Assembly (NCBI GenBank): GCA_012840135.1
Contig: DUMA01000028.1
Coordinates: forward strand, 1-39,830
DNA: 39,830 bases
Source of the DNA: Thermoanaerobacterales bacterium
GTDB lineage: Bacteria > Bacillota > Thermosediminibacteria > Thermosediminibacterales > Tepidanaerobacteraceae
Reading direction: 5' to 3'
Shown here in pieces: positions 14,580 through 22,477 of the stretch. The position numbers and the translations under genes were made by a program. Position 1 is the stretch's first letter. Every line of letters begins with the position of its first letter. Under the pieces are notes generated by a model, which did no database searches, was not told where the DNA came from, and saw only the letters and a program-made list of their open reading frames with translations.

Positions 14580-16487
14580 TTATATTTTTATAATATCGAC
14601 CACTACATCCACGGGTCTTATGCCTTCGCCCACTACATCCAGCATGAGAGTCCTCTTCGTGACAATAAGGCCTGAGTCGTAGACTTCTATCACCACATAC
14701 ATTTCCACTATTTCGCCGGAGGGTATCTTGACACGTACCAGCAGTTTTTCGGTGGTGATGCCGGGGCCCTCTACATCGGTCACCACATATACCGTTTCTT
14801 CCCTTAAAACCATCGCAAATGCCCTGATAGTAATCAATTGCCTTATTTGGTTGCCTCCCGGAAGTATGTCAGTATCAATGTGTTCCACCATTGCCGAGGC
14901 CTCTACTGTGTCTGAGGGATTGACACCCGGCAGGGGGACCAGGACTGAAAATCTATCGTTAAATTCCACGTGATAGACCACATCGTCATTCCCCACATAG
15001 GATATAAAACATCTAATATCACCGTCAACAATCACAGCATCGTCAAGGGGTGTGCCGCTTACATTTTCGATGACACAGTGGGTCTCGCTTAAGGCTACAG
15101 CCGGAGGGGACACATCTACTGTATGATTTACCTGAGTTTGCCGGGTCCCTGACAATTCTTCAGATATTACAATAGGGGTTTTTGTGACTACGAGTTTACC
15201 GGGAATTACAATGGGCTCCTTATCGGTGACCATGATCTGTTTGGTATTTGATCCTATTATTTGAGGCAGATGCAACATAATGCCCGTGCCGGTGACTGCA
15301 TGTAGATTTTGAATTTCCAGCACTGTCAACCGGAAGCGGATTATATTTTTTACATATAGTTCTCCTGTGGGTAAAAATTCAAAGTCGGTGTATTCGATAT
15401 ATGGCTCTATATTGATTATATGCCCCGGTAGAGCTCCGGGATAATCTGTAAAGGCGGTGAAAGCAACATCTTCAGCCTGATGATGACTGATGTTATCGGT
15501 GCCCACATAGTATATTTGCCTGTGCAATATTCCCTGTATGATGACCTTATCTCGTATAATCAGCGTATGGAGGCCGGTGATGCCGGCTTGTATTTCTCTT
15601 ACCTTTAAAGCGGAGTTTTGCAGGGATATGCTGGATTCTACCAGGTGCTGAAAATCTTTTGGCTGCCCTATCACCACATTTACTCTGTATAAAGGGCCCG
15701 CAGCAGCCACGGCTATGCCGGTGATCGTTTCGGAAACTACGGTGACACTCATCAATATCACCGATTTGAGTTGAAGTTCTTGAAGTGCAGTCAATGTAGC
15801 TTCATTTGCCATCACCAGGGGCTCCACATAAGCCTTTGCTCCCGGGAGGGCTCCGGGAACTTCCACAAAGCTGCTGAAGGGAATATCCACTGTCTGGTAG
15901 TGGGAGATGTCATCCTCGCCTACATAAAACACCTGATTATGCAGAACTGCCTGAATTATCACCTTGTTTTCCATCACCTCGGTGCCCTGTATCACAGGTT
16001 CAGTCCGCACTTCGGCCACCTTTACGGCGGCATTTTCCAGGGTGGCGGTTCCCTCTACCAGCACCTGCTGGGCCACCGAGCCTACCACAGCTTCTGCCAG
16101 AATGGGCCCATAGGGTCCTGAAACGACATCGATATTAACAATGTCTTCAACATTGACACCTATTTTTACCACGAACTTTACAATGACGCTGTCGCCTTTA
16201 GGGGAAAGCCCGGCAGTCGTTTCCTCTATGTCTGCAGTGACACTAGCCTGCATGCCGGGTCTTGCACCGGGTATTTCCACCAAATCTGCAAAAGGTATAT
16301 TATCCGACATGTGGCAGGTTTTGTCATCGGTGGCGACAAAATACAGCTGTTTGTGGACCATACCCTGAACAATAACCTTGTCATTTAATACAATATGGTC
16401 AAGATTTATTATTTTTCCGGTGACCTTTTTAATTTTTCGAGCAAGAATAGGAATTTGTCTTATGAGAATCGTTTTTGATTCGTACAT
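14580..16487 (-). CDS. Four-repeat SPOCS (DUF3794) protein
   Basis: A 635-residue protein with four SPOCS modules, recognisable by DKVIVQGMVHKQLYFV, NKVIIQAVLHNQVFYVG, DKVIIQGILHRQIYYVG and DAVIVDGDIRCFISYVG. In each case about 20 residues later comes a F..[FL]V..PGA.PG motif. It has no LysM, signal peptide or membrane helix. The repeats resemble those of the 22478-24133 protein (shared KVIIQG.LH.QI.YVG) more than those of the LysM protein. Ribosome site GGGGGG precedes the ATG at 16487. It is the last gene of a reverse-strand run GT4 - single SPOCS - this gene. A structural role in coat or exosporium is inferred from the SPOCS family. Confidence 0.88.
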   Translation of the reverse strand: MYESKTILIRQIPILARKIKKVTGKIINLDHIVLNDKVIVQGMVHKQLYFVATDDKTCHMSDNIPFADLVEIPGARPGMQASVTADIEETTAGLSPKGDSVIVKFVVKIGVNVEDIVNIDVVSGPYGPILAEAVVGSVAQQVLVEGTATLENAAVKVAEVRTEPVIQGTEVMENKVIIQAVLHNQVFYVGEDDISHYQTVDIPFSSFVEVPGALPGAKAYVEPLVMANEATLTALQELQLKSVILMSVTVVSETITGIAVAAAGPLYRVNVVIGQPKDFQHLVESSISLQNSALKVREIQAGITGLHTLIIRDKVIIQGILHRQIYYVGTDNISHHQAEDVAFTAFTDYPGALPGHIINIEPYIEYTDFEFLPTGELYVKNIIRFRLTVLEIQNLHAVTGTGIMLHLPQIIGSNTKQIMVTDKEPIVIPGKLVVTKTPIVISEELSGTRQTQVNHTVDVSPPAVALSETHCVIENVSGTPLDDAVIVDGDIRCFISYVGNDDVVYHVEFNDRFSVLVPLPGVNPSDTVEASAMVEHIDTDILPGGNQIRQLITIRAFAMVLREETVYVVTDVEGPGITTEKLLVRVKIPSGEIVEMYVVIEVYDSGLIVTKRTLMLDVVGEGIRPVDVVVDIIKI

Positions 16488-16552
16488 TTTATTCCCCCCT
16501 TTTACCCCTGTTAATTTATATTATTCAGATGTACCGAAAATGGCGCTGGGAA

Positions 16553-17014
16553 TTATAATATAATATTCCGATATTCTATAAGTTGAAGGCTCATATTTAC
16601 CAGCACCTGCTCAAAAATGCTGCTGCCCGAGCTGTTGTAAAAAATTTCAACTTCCACATCAGCTCTAACTTCCATACCTTTCTGGGCTCCGGGGACGGGC
16701 ATGGCGCCGGAAAAGACATCGGAAAATCCCTGCACCGTTACCCTGCCATCTACAACATAAACCACATCCTGGGAAATTTCTAAATCAAATATCACAAAGT
16801 TTTCTATGACATTAAAATTAACCTGTCTCACATTGATCTTTATATCTCTTATTCTTATAGGAAAAGCCGGCAGCGGCTTTACCGTTGAAAAGAGAAAGGA
16901 TTGATCCTTTTTTGCAATAACTACGGGCAAAATTGCCTCTAGGGGGCCAGGGGAGACGGCAGGAACCCTTATGAAGTTGTTTGTACATTTTGCCACACAG
17001 GTAAACACTTTCAT
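16553..17014 (-). CDS. Single SPOCS-domain protein
   Basis: A 153-residue protein with one SPOCS-like module: YVVDGRVTVQGFSDVF then PVPGAQKGMEVRADVEVEIF. It begins MKVFTCVAKCTNNFIRVPAV, with two Cys close to the N-terminus. Start ATG 17014 is chosen over the adjacent GTG 17017. It follows the GT4 gene by only a few bases and is surely co-transcribed with it, then with the four-repeat SPOCS gene 66 bases on. It is the shortest member of the local family; function is inferred only from family and context. Confidence 0.78.
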   Translation of the reverse strand: MKVFTCVAKCTNNFIRVPAVSPGPLEAILPVVIAKKDQSFLFSTVKPLPAFPIRIRDIKINVRQVNFNVIENFVIFDLEISQDVVYVVDGRVTVQGFSDVFSGAMPVPGAQKGMEVRADVEVEIFYNSSGSSIFEQVLVNMSLQLIEYRNIIL

Positions 17015-17020
17015 CACAAC

Positions 17021-18133
17021 CTAATCAAAAACTTCTGATATGACCTTCTTCCATTTTTGCTTCCAGCGGTCGACACTGAAGGCTTCAGCGGTGAGTTTTG
17101 CATTTTGTGAAAGCCTGTTTCTTTCTTTTTCGTCATTTATCAGGTATTCAATAGCATCTATAAGGTTATTAGGAGTGGGTTTTATGAGAAGGCCGTTAAA
17201 TCCGTCTATGATGAGGTCGGTAAGTCCTCCTACAGGAGTGGTTATAACAGCACATCCGGCGGCCATGGCCTCCAGGCATGAAAGGGAAGTGCCTTCGGTG
17301 CCCTTTGTGGGGATCAAAGCGATGTCCATGTGCCGGAAGATTTCGGGCATCATGTGGGGTGGCTGCCAGTAGTAAAATATGCCGCCATTTTCCGAGGCCC
17401 ACTTCAAAGCCTCACCTTCCAGCTGGTCCGAATGCCCTCTTCCCACAAAATGAAACTCCACCTTTCCAGAGTATTTTTTGGTGAGCACATTGGCCGCCCT
17501 GGCTGCTTCATTTACACCTCTTACCGCCGTAAGCCGCCGGGGGAATATTATTCTAACCTTGCCGGGATGGTCGATTCTATGCGAAAAACTATCGATATCC
17601 ACAAAGTTGGGGATATATTCTAATTTGTGCGAAAGCCCAGGCCAGGTAGCATTTATCCAATTTATGGTATTGGTATCCACCGAAACCACCTTTTGGGGGC
17701 CGCTCAAGGCTATGTGGAGCCTGCGGAGCCATTCCTTCCGTTCAGCTTCAGTAGGCAGTTGATGGTCAAATCCGGGATAATCCCAGAACACACCATGGGA
17801 AATGGATATGCTCTTTTCCAGCACCTGGGGATATGCCAGGAAGGTAACAAAATATATGGCATTATCCACATCCATAGCTTGTTCATAAAAATGCTGGTTA
17901 AAATTGGGGAAGGTCATAAACTCACTCCTGGTTTCAGGTATGGTATTTATTACAACTCCAGGCAAGATTTCCTTTTTCCAGCCGCTTCCTATCTGCCACC
18001 AGCTTACTTCATACCCCATTTCCAGCAAAAGTCTTGTAAGTTCCAGGCCGTACCGCTCGGCACCGCCGTATATCATCCGGGTGCCGTCGGGGCTGAAAAA
18101 GTTTGTGGTTAAAATTCCAACTTTTTTTGCCAT
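17021..18133 (-). CDS. GT4-family glycosyltransferase
   Basis: A 370-residue GT-B enzyme with no membrane helix. The N-terminal acceptor domain starts KVGILTTNFFSPDGTRMIYGGAERYGLELTRLL; to be precise the key parts are the glycine pair in YGGAERY and the amphipathic helix after it. The C-terminal donor domain has IIFPRRLTAVRGV, FVGRGHSD and the signature EGTSLSCLEAMAAGCAVI with TPVGGLTDLI, typical of retaining GT4 enzymes. Donor and acceptor are unknown. It heads the reverse-strand unit with two SPOCS genes, which suggests it glycosylates a spore-surface glycan or protein. Upstream lies AC-N17-GATAATATG, a two-mismatch sigma-K-like sequence. Ribosome site GGGAGA. Confidence 0.88.
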   Translation of the reverse strand: MAKKVGILTTNFFSPDGTRMIYGGAERYGLELTRLLLEMGYEVSWWQIGSGWKKEILPGVVINTIPETRSEFMTFPNFNQHFYEQAMDVDNAIYFVTFLAYPQVLEKSISISHGVFWDYPGFDHQLPTEAERKEWLRRLHIALSGPQKVVSVDTNTINWINATWPGLSHKLEYIPNFVDIDSFSHRIDHPGKVRIIFPRRLTAVRGVNEAARAANVLTKKYSGKVEFHFVGRGHSDQLEGEALKWASENGGIFYYWQPPHMMPEIFRHMDIALIPTKGTEGTSLSCLEAMAAGCAVITTPVGGLTDLIIDGFNGLLIKPTPNNLIDAIEYLINDEKERNRLSQNAKLTAEAFSVDRWKQKWKKVISEVFD

Positions 18134-18190
18134 TTTTTATTCTCTCCCGATAGCATATTATCCTATTTAAAAAGCAAGGGTATCATTGAT

Positions 18191-18940
18191 TCAATTAATT
18201 CCTTCTTTCAAGAAGTAAAGCCTTCGGGATTCCTTCCATTCCTCCAGGTCAGTGGACTTTGGGGATATCATGATACTCTGGGTGTGAGGGCGTATGTTGC
18301 CGAAGAGTTTCAAATCCTTCTGGCGGTAAAACAGAAACTTGCTGTAATGCTCCTTTTCATTGGCCCAGCCGTAATGCTTCAATCTTATATCCGAATAATA
18401 CGGCGCAAACCCTTCGCAGGGGCTTGGAAACCGGCCGCCGTGGATTTCTCTCCTGGGCCAGAAATAATTTATACCGGGTTTATAGCGAACCATGAAAGGA
18501 CAGAACTTGGTCCAGGGGTCCCAACCTCCATCCTTCCTATAATGGGTTTGTGACGCCCAGAAATCAAACACCCTGAAATATATGGCATCATAGTAATCCT
18601 GATCTATCAAAAATCTCACTTCATCGATGATCCTGTCTTCCATAATCTCATCGGCATCGATGGCCGCAATCCATCCGGGATTTTCCCTAATCGTCAGGTT
18701 CCACAGCCTTGACCGGAGAGCCGATTCGTCTTCGGCAAAAAGGGGTCGCTCATTTTCATAAACAACAGCCTTTTCAAAACTTCGAGCAAGCTTTACGGTA
18801 TCATCTTCCGAGCAGTCATCCAGGACCACTATTTTATCCACCCACTGTGACAGGTGTTCCAGCACTCTCTTAAGATACCGCATGGACTCGTTTCTTACGG
18901 GCATCATGGCCACTATGGTATTGTTGCTCTCTTCTATCAT
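18191..18940 (-). CDS. GT2-family glycosyltransferase
   Basis: A 249-residue GT-A enzyme. It shows IVAMMPVRNES at the start, KIVVLDDCSEDDTV and the metal-binding motif AAIDADEIMED. The C-terminal half (WASQTHYRKDGGWDPW..., PRREIHGGRFP) resembles glycosyltransferases that act in cell-surface polysaccharide assembly. No membrane helix. Ribosome site AAGGAGA precedes ATG 18940. It lies 57 bases upstream of the GT4 gene on the same strand, so both may be in one unit with the SPOCS genes. Substrates unknown. Confidence 0.87.
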   Translation of the reverse strand: MIEESNNTIVAMMPVRNESMRYLKRVLEHLSQWVDKIVVLDDCSEDDTVKLARSFEKAVVYENERPLFAEDESALRSRLWNLTIRENPGWIAAIDADEIMEDRIIDEVRFLIDQDYYDAIYFRVFDFWASQTHYRKDGGWDPWTKFCPFMVRYKPGINYFWPRREIHGGRFPSPCEGFAPYYSDIRLKHYGWANEKEHYSKFLFYRQKDLKLFGNIRPHTQSIMISPKSTDLEEWKESRRLYFLKEGIN

Positions 18941-19012
18941 GGTATATCTCCTTTTTAATACCCCGGGCCTTGGGCCCGAGGATTTAGAATTAAGGATTTT
19001 TTATAACAGAGA

Positions 19013-19064
19013 GCAATAGCCGGGAAAACCGGAGAGCCAGGCCGCCGGGTTTTCCCGCTATTGC
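19013..19064. terminator. Long hairpin between the TasA-like gene and the GT2 gene
   Basis: An almost perfect 19-bp stem (19013-19032 with 19045-19064, two mismatched or bulged bases) has a 12-base loop. A T-rich tract follows only on the plus strand (ctttcttttcttt). For the reverse-strand genes around it, it may slow transcription or protect RNA ends. Confidence 0.65.
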
Positions 19065-19075
19065 CTTTCTTTTCT

Positions 19076-19528
19076 TTAGGATGTTGCTACAAACACGAAG
19101 TCCAGGGTCATATCTATATTTCCAACTACATTGCCGACGGTACTGGGCAAGTAGAAAGTAAAGGTCACATCCTCATTGCCGGTGGTCAATGCCAGGGCCT
19201 GTCCGGGGCTGTCGGGCCTGTCGATAAGTCCGCTGAGCTTGCCGGTATATATGCTGCCGCCGGGGCTTGCGGAAACGCTTACATTCAGATTGTCTGCCAA
19301 AATAGCTGCATGGCTTGTTGTAGTTCCGGGGGATGCCTTCCAATCAGCGCTGACAAAATAGTATTCATCCACATCGCCCGTATTGGAGACATTTATCACC
19401 GCCGTGGCACTGTCACCGGGCATCATTGCCGTGACGGAGAGCACGCCGCTGGCGGGAGAAACTGCAATAGCCACATTAGCGGTTTGCAGGGTGCTTCCGG
19501 TGGAACTGGCCGTATAGGTTAAAGCCAT
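19076..19528 (-). CDS. TasA/camelysin-like beta-sandwich protein without signal peptide
   Basis: A 150-residue protein, rich in Ala/Ser/Thr/Val and poor in Lys. The segment MMPGDSATAVINVSNTGDVDEYY matches in spirit the PGDS...NTG pattern of TasA/CalY (camelysin) fibre proteins, and the ends are beta-rich (TFTFYLPSTV, MTLDFVFVAT). Unlike TasA it starts directly with MALTYTASSTGSTLQ, so no secretion signal is present. It lies among spore-envelope genes behind a strong ribosome site (GGAGGTGAT). It could be a spore-surface fibre or appendage subunit released from the mother cell; this is inference, and another Ig-like fold is possible. Confidence 0.6.
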   Translation of the reverse strand: MALTYTASSTGSTLQTANVAIAVSPASGVLSVTAMMPGDSATAVINVSNTGDVDEYYFVSADWKASPGTTTSHAAILADNLNVSVSASPGGSIYTGKLSGLIDRPDSPGQALALTTGNEDVTFTFYLPSTVGNVVGNIDMTLDFVFVATS

Positions 19529-19680
19529 ATCTCTATCACCTCCGGTTAAATAATATTCATGGCGAATTAATTTTGTTACTTTTGACCTATCAAATAAGTT
19601 TTTTTAAGCACCTTTGAGACTGGCCCTTCCTTCATAAAAAAATTTTTCATCTCATAAAGTTATATGGGGAGGGGCATGAA

Positions 19681-21774
19681 ATGGAGAATCTCAGGGTGGA
19701 GGAAATCGTGTGGGGAAAGGTTTATTCCAGGGATGTGCATTTTGATATAAAGTTGAAACCATTGCCCGCCGGAATAGACGACATAGTAACAAAAGTCGTG
19801 AGTATCCGCAAAAATATAAATGAAAACGCCCTGGTAATATGGGTAGCTCTTCAAATTGATATATATTTTCTGGACAAAAAGGGTGCCCTCCATTGTTTCA
19901 GCGAAGAAAAGCCTTTAAGATATGTCTTTTTCCCGGAAAAGATCATTGAAAACATGGAAATATGTGTTGCGTGTTCGGCGAAGCCAAAGGAATCTTATCT
20001 TTCGGGCGAGACGCTCTCCATAGCTTTTTTACTGCAATTTAATATTAAAGCGGTGGTGGAAAGGTCCGATGTAGCCCCGGAGAGGCTGAATGTAATGACG
20101 GAAAAGATAGTGACTTTTCGCACCGTAGAAGAACAGGTAAAACCCGGAATCGCCAGAGGTTTTTTTGAGTGTGCCGGCTGCACCGCCATTATTGCTGTAA
20201 AACCATATATCGCCGGGGTTCAGGCCCGGATTTTAAAGGGGATGGTGGCGGTGGAAGGGCAAATTGTGGTGGATATATTTTACCAGGGATGTTCGGGAGT
20301 GGAAAGACACAGCCAGATTGAACTTCCCCTTGAAGATGTGGTCGCCTGTCCCGAAGCTCTGCCGGAACAGCAGGCCCGTCTTTCTGTCTTTTTTCATGAT
20401 GTATATTGCCGGCCTTCGCAAAAATCCGGGTGCTATGATGTGATTATAGGTTTTGAACTCAAGGTGAAGGTGGTGGAAAGGGTCGAAAGCCGGGTAGTGA
20501 CGGACTTTGACCGGGAGGGATTTAAGGTAGTAAAGGAAGACCTTTTGCTCAAGCAGGTCATCGATGAAGGCCAGTTTTCTTTTTTAAGACAGCAGAATTT
20601 TAAAATTTCGCCCCCGGCCGGAAAAAAAATAGATTTATACGGCAGGGTTCAAAAACTTTGCTGGGAGGTTGATGGAGAATCTCTGGTAGTTAATGGTACC
20701 ATTGGATTTGAGCTTTTTTATCTTGATAAAAGCTTCCGTGAGATTTACAACTTTCTTGAAATGGAATTTTCCGAAAACCATAATTTGGGCAAAGTGGAAT
20801 CCGGAACGGAGTTTGATGTACAGGCAAAAATACTTCATTTAATAACAGCCGAATGTTCCGGCGAAGGAGTTCTGATAGAGGTTCTGGTGGAAGTAAAATA
20901 TACCGGTTTCGTTAGACAACATACCCTGGTCGTTACCGATATAACACCCCGGGAGGGAATAGAAAGGCAGCTCTTCCAGGTGGATAAAATTCTGGAAACC
21001 AGGACTTTTGACCTGGTGGAAAATATTGAAATACCTCTCGAATATCCTGCAGTATATATAGAAGACATTAAAGGGGAAATACAAAATCTCGATGTGACGG
21101 TGCTGGACCACAGGTTTTTGATTTGCGGCGAGCTTGATATACATATGTATTATGCGGACCCCGGGGGAATTATCCGCTGCGTAAAAACCGTTTCGCCTTT
21201 CGGGGTTCTGGGAGAAATATCCGGCGGGACAAAAGACATGCAGGTCAGGGTCCTTTCCAGGGCTGAAAGGGTTTCGGAAAAAATATCCGGTCCCTCCCTG
21301 GCGGAGGTTATGTTCAACCTGAACTTTAATGCGGAAGCTACCCGCCAGGAAGACCTTTATCTTGTAACCGGAACTTCTGATCGTTCTTCAGGAGTTTACC
21401 AAAGGGTATCCACCGATGAAAAAGTTATGGAGATATCTCATATCATGCCTCTTTCATCCCCTGCCATTTTTATAAAGGAAGTGAACATAAACGTAGAAAA
21501 ATCATGGCTGGAAGAGGATTCCTCCGGCCTGTGGGCGGCGGGCAGAATTCGAATAAACGCCATTTATACCGGCAGGGACAACCTTGTGTACCAGGCCTTT
21601 GACGAATCCACCTTCAGGTTTTATATAGGCGCCGGCAAAAACTTTGATGGGAGCCGCATGGAATTTACGGCAAAACCCAGGAAAATTCTGCTGAACGCCG
21701 GTGGGGAGATGATAGAGGGGGAATATGAGGTGCGTATAAAAGCCTGCTATATTGAGGCGAAGGCAGCATTCTGA
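19681..21774 (+). CDS. Large divergent multi-SPOCS protein
   Basis: A 697-residue protein with about five degenerate SPOCS modules. Their central strands read ALVIWVALQIDIYFLD, MVAVEGQIVVDIFYQG, LVVNGTIGFELFYLD, FLICGELDIHMYYAD and LWAAGRIRINAIYTG, each followed by an acidic/hydrophobic stretch. The PGA motifs are mostly lost, so it is more diverged than its neighbours. No signal peptide, LysM or membrane helix. Ribosome site GGGGAGGGG. The winged-helix gene follows after 51 bases and may be co-transcribed. It is divergent from the TasA-like gene. A structural spore-envelope role is inferred from family and context. Confidence 0.78.
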   Translation: MENLRVEEIVWGKVYSRDVHFDIKLKPLPAGIDDIVTKVVSIRKNINENALVIWVALQIDIYFLDKKGALHCFSEEKPLRYVFFPEKIIENMEICVACSAKPKESYLSGETLSIAFLLQFNIKAVVERSDVAPERLNVMTEKIVTFRTVEEQVKPGIARGFFECAGCTAIIAVKPYIAGVQARILKGMVAVEGQIVVDIFYQGCSGVERHSQIELPLEDVVACPEALPEQQARLSVFFHDVYCRPSQKSGCYDVIIGFELKVKVVERVESRVVTDFDREGFKVVKEDLLLKQVIDEGQFSFLRQQNFKISPPAGKKIDLYGRVQKLCWEVDGESLVVNGTIGFELFYLDKSFREIYNFLEMEFSENHNLGKVESGTEFDVQAKILHLITAECSGEGVLIEVLVEVKYTGFVRQHTLVVTDITPREGIERQLFQVDKILETRTFDLVENIEIPLEYPAVYIEDIKGEIQNLDVTVLDHRFLICGELDIHMYYADPGGIIRCVKTVSPFGVLGEISGGTKDMQVRVLSRAERVSEKISGPSLAEVMFNLNFNAEATRQEDLYLVTGTSDRSSGVYQRVSTDEKVMEISHIMPLSSPAIFIKEVNINVEKSWLEEDSSGLWAAGRIRINAIYTGRDNLVYQAFDESTFRFYIGAGKNFDGSRMEFTAKPRKILLNAGGEMIEGEYEVRIKACYIEAKAAF

Positions 21775-21825
21775 ATAGATGTTCGCCTTTACAGCAGGTA
21801 AAAAATAAAAGGGAAGAAGGTGAGT

Positions 21826-22338
21826 ATGATGGAGGATATGTCCGTAAAGATAGTAGATTTTTTCAGGGAGTTTTCCCATATAGATGTGGAGGTGCTTGAT
21901 ATAAAGCAGGAACCCGATGGCTACAGAGCTCTGTGCCGGATGACCGATGGAGAATATCAGGTCATCCTGGACAATGAGTTTTCCGTAAAGGCTTATTACC
22001 GTAAAAAGCTATATAAAGATAACCGCCCTGGCGGAGTTGACAAATTGTCTTCAATACCGCAAGCTGCGAGTATCACACAATTTCAACAGAATCCGGAAAC
22101 CACTGGCATTTGTGAAGATGCCGACGGTCAGGATGCCGTCGTGAATGTCAGAGCAATAAAGAAACCCCTGCTTTCAAACAGCGAAAAAGCCGTGGCCATC
22201 ATGATAAAAAAACAGCCCGGCATTACAAGTTTTGACATAAGCCGGGAAATGAACCTGAAATTTAAAATACTGTCACCCATTCTAAAGAAACTCTTAAGCG
22301 AAGGCATTATAAAAAGAGAGGGAGAAAAATTTTACTGA
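21826..22338 (+). CDS. Protein with C-terminal winged helix, function unknown
   Basis: A 170-residue protein. The N-terminal part (about 1-70) looks like a small alpha/beta domain (DVEVLDIKQEPDGYRALCRMTDGEYQVILD is its core region by position). A low-complexity linker follows, and the last 50 residues form a winged helix (KAVAIMIKKQPGITSFDI, then LSPILKKLLSEGIIKREGEK), MarR-like. Several starts are possible (GTG 21820, ATG 21826, ATG 21829); AAGAAGG fits the latter two. It follows the large SPOCS gene by 51 bases. It could regulate the cluster or be a structural adaptor; the sequence does not decide. Confidence 0.6.
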   Translation: MMEDMSVKIVDFFREFSHIDVEVLDIKQEPDGYRALCRMTDGEYQVILDNEFSVKAYYRKKLYKDNRPGGVDKLSSIPQAASITQFQQNPETTGICEDADGQDAVVNVRAIKKPLLSNSEKAVAIMIKKQPGITSFDISREMNLKFKILSPILKKLLSEGIIKREGEKFY

Positions 22339-22360
22339 GGCTAAATAGCCTCTTTTTTTT
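22337..22360 (+). terminator. Terminator of the SPOCS/winged-helix unit
   Basis: The stem gaggct/agcctc (22337-22342 with 22347-22352) has loop aaat, then eight T. It overlaps the stop codon. Confidence 0.8.
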
Positions 22361-22363
22361 GTA

Positions 22364-22391
22364 ACCACCTTTATGTTGCTCACATATTATA
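22364..22391 (+). promoter_or_regulatory. Sigma-K-type promoter of the membrane-anchored SPOCS gene
   Basis: AC at 22364-22365, a 17-base spacer and CATATTATA at 22383-22391, an exact match. The leader to ATG 22478 is about 80 bases. Confidence 0.7.
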
Positions 22392-22477
22392 GAATTAAGC
22401 AAACTGAGATTTCACCATAAACGATCTGTTCTTTTATACAACTGGAAACGTCCTCGGGAAAGCAAAGGGGGGATTTC

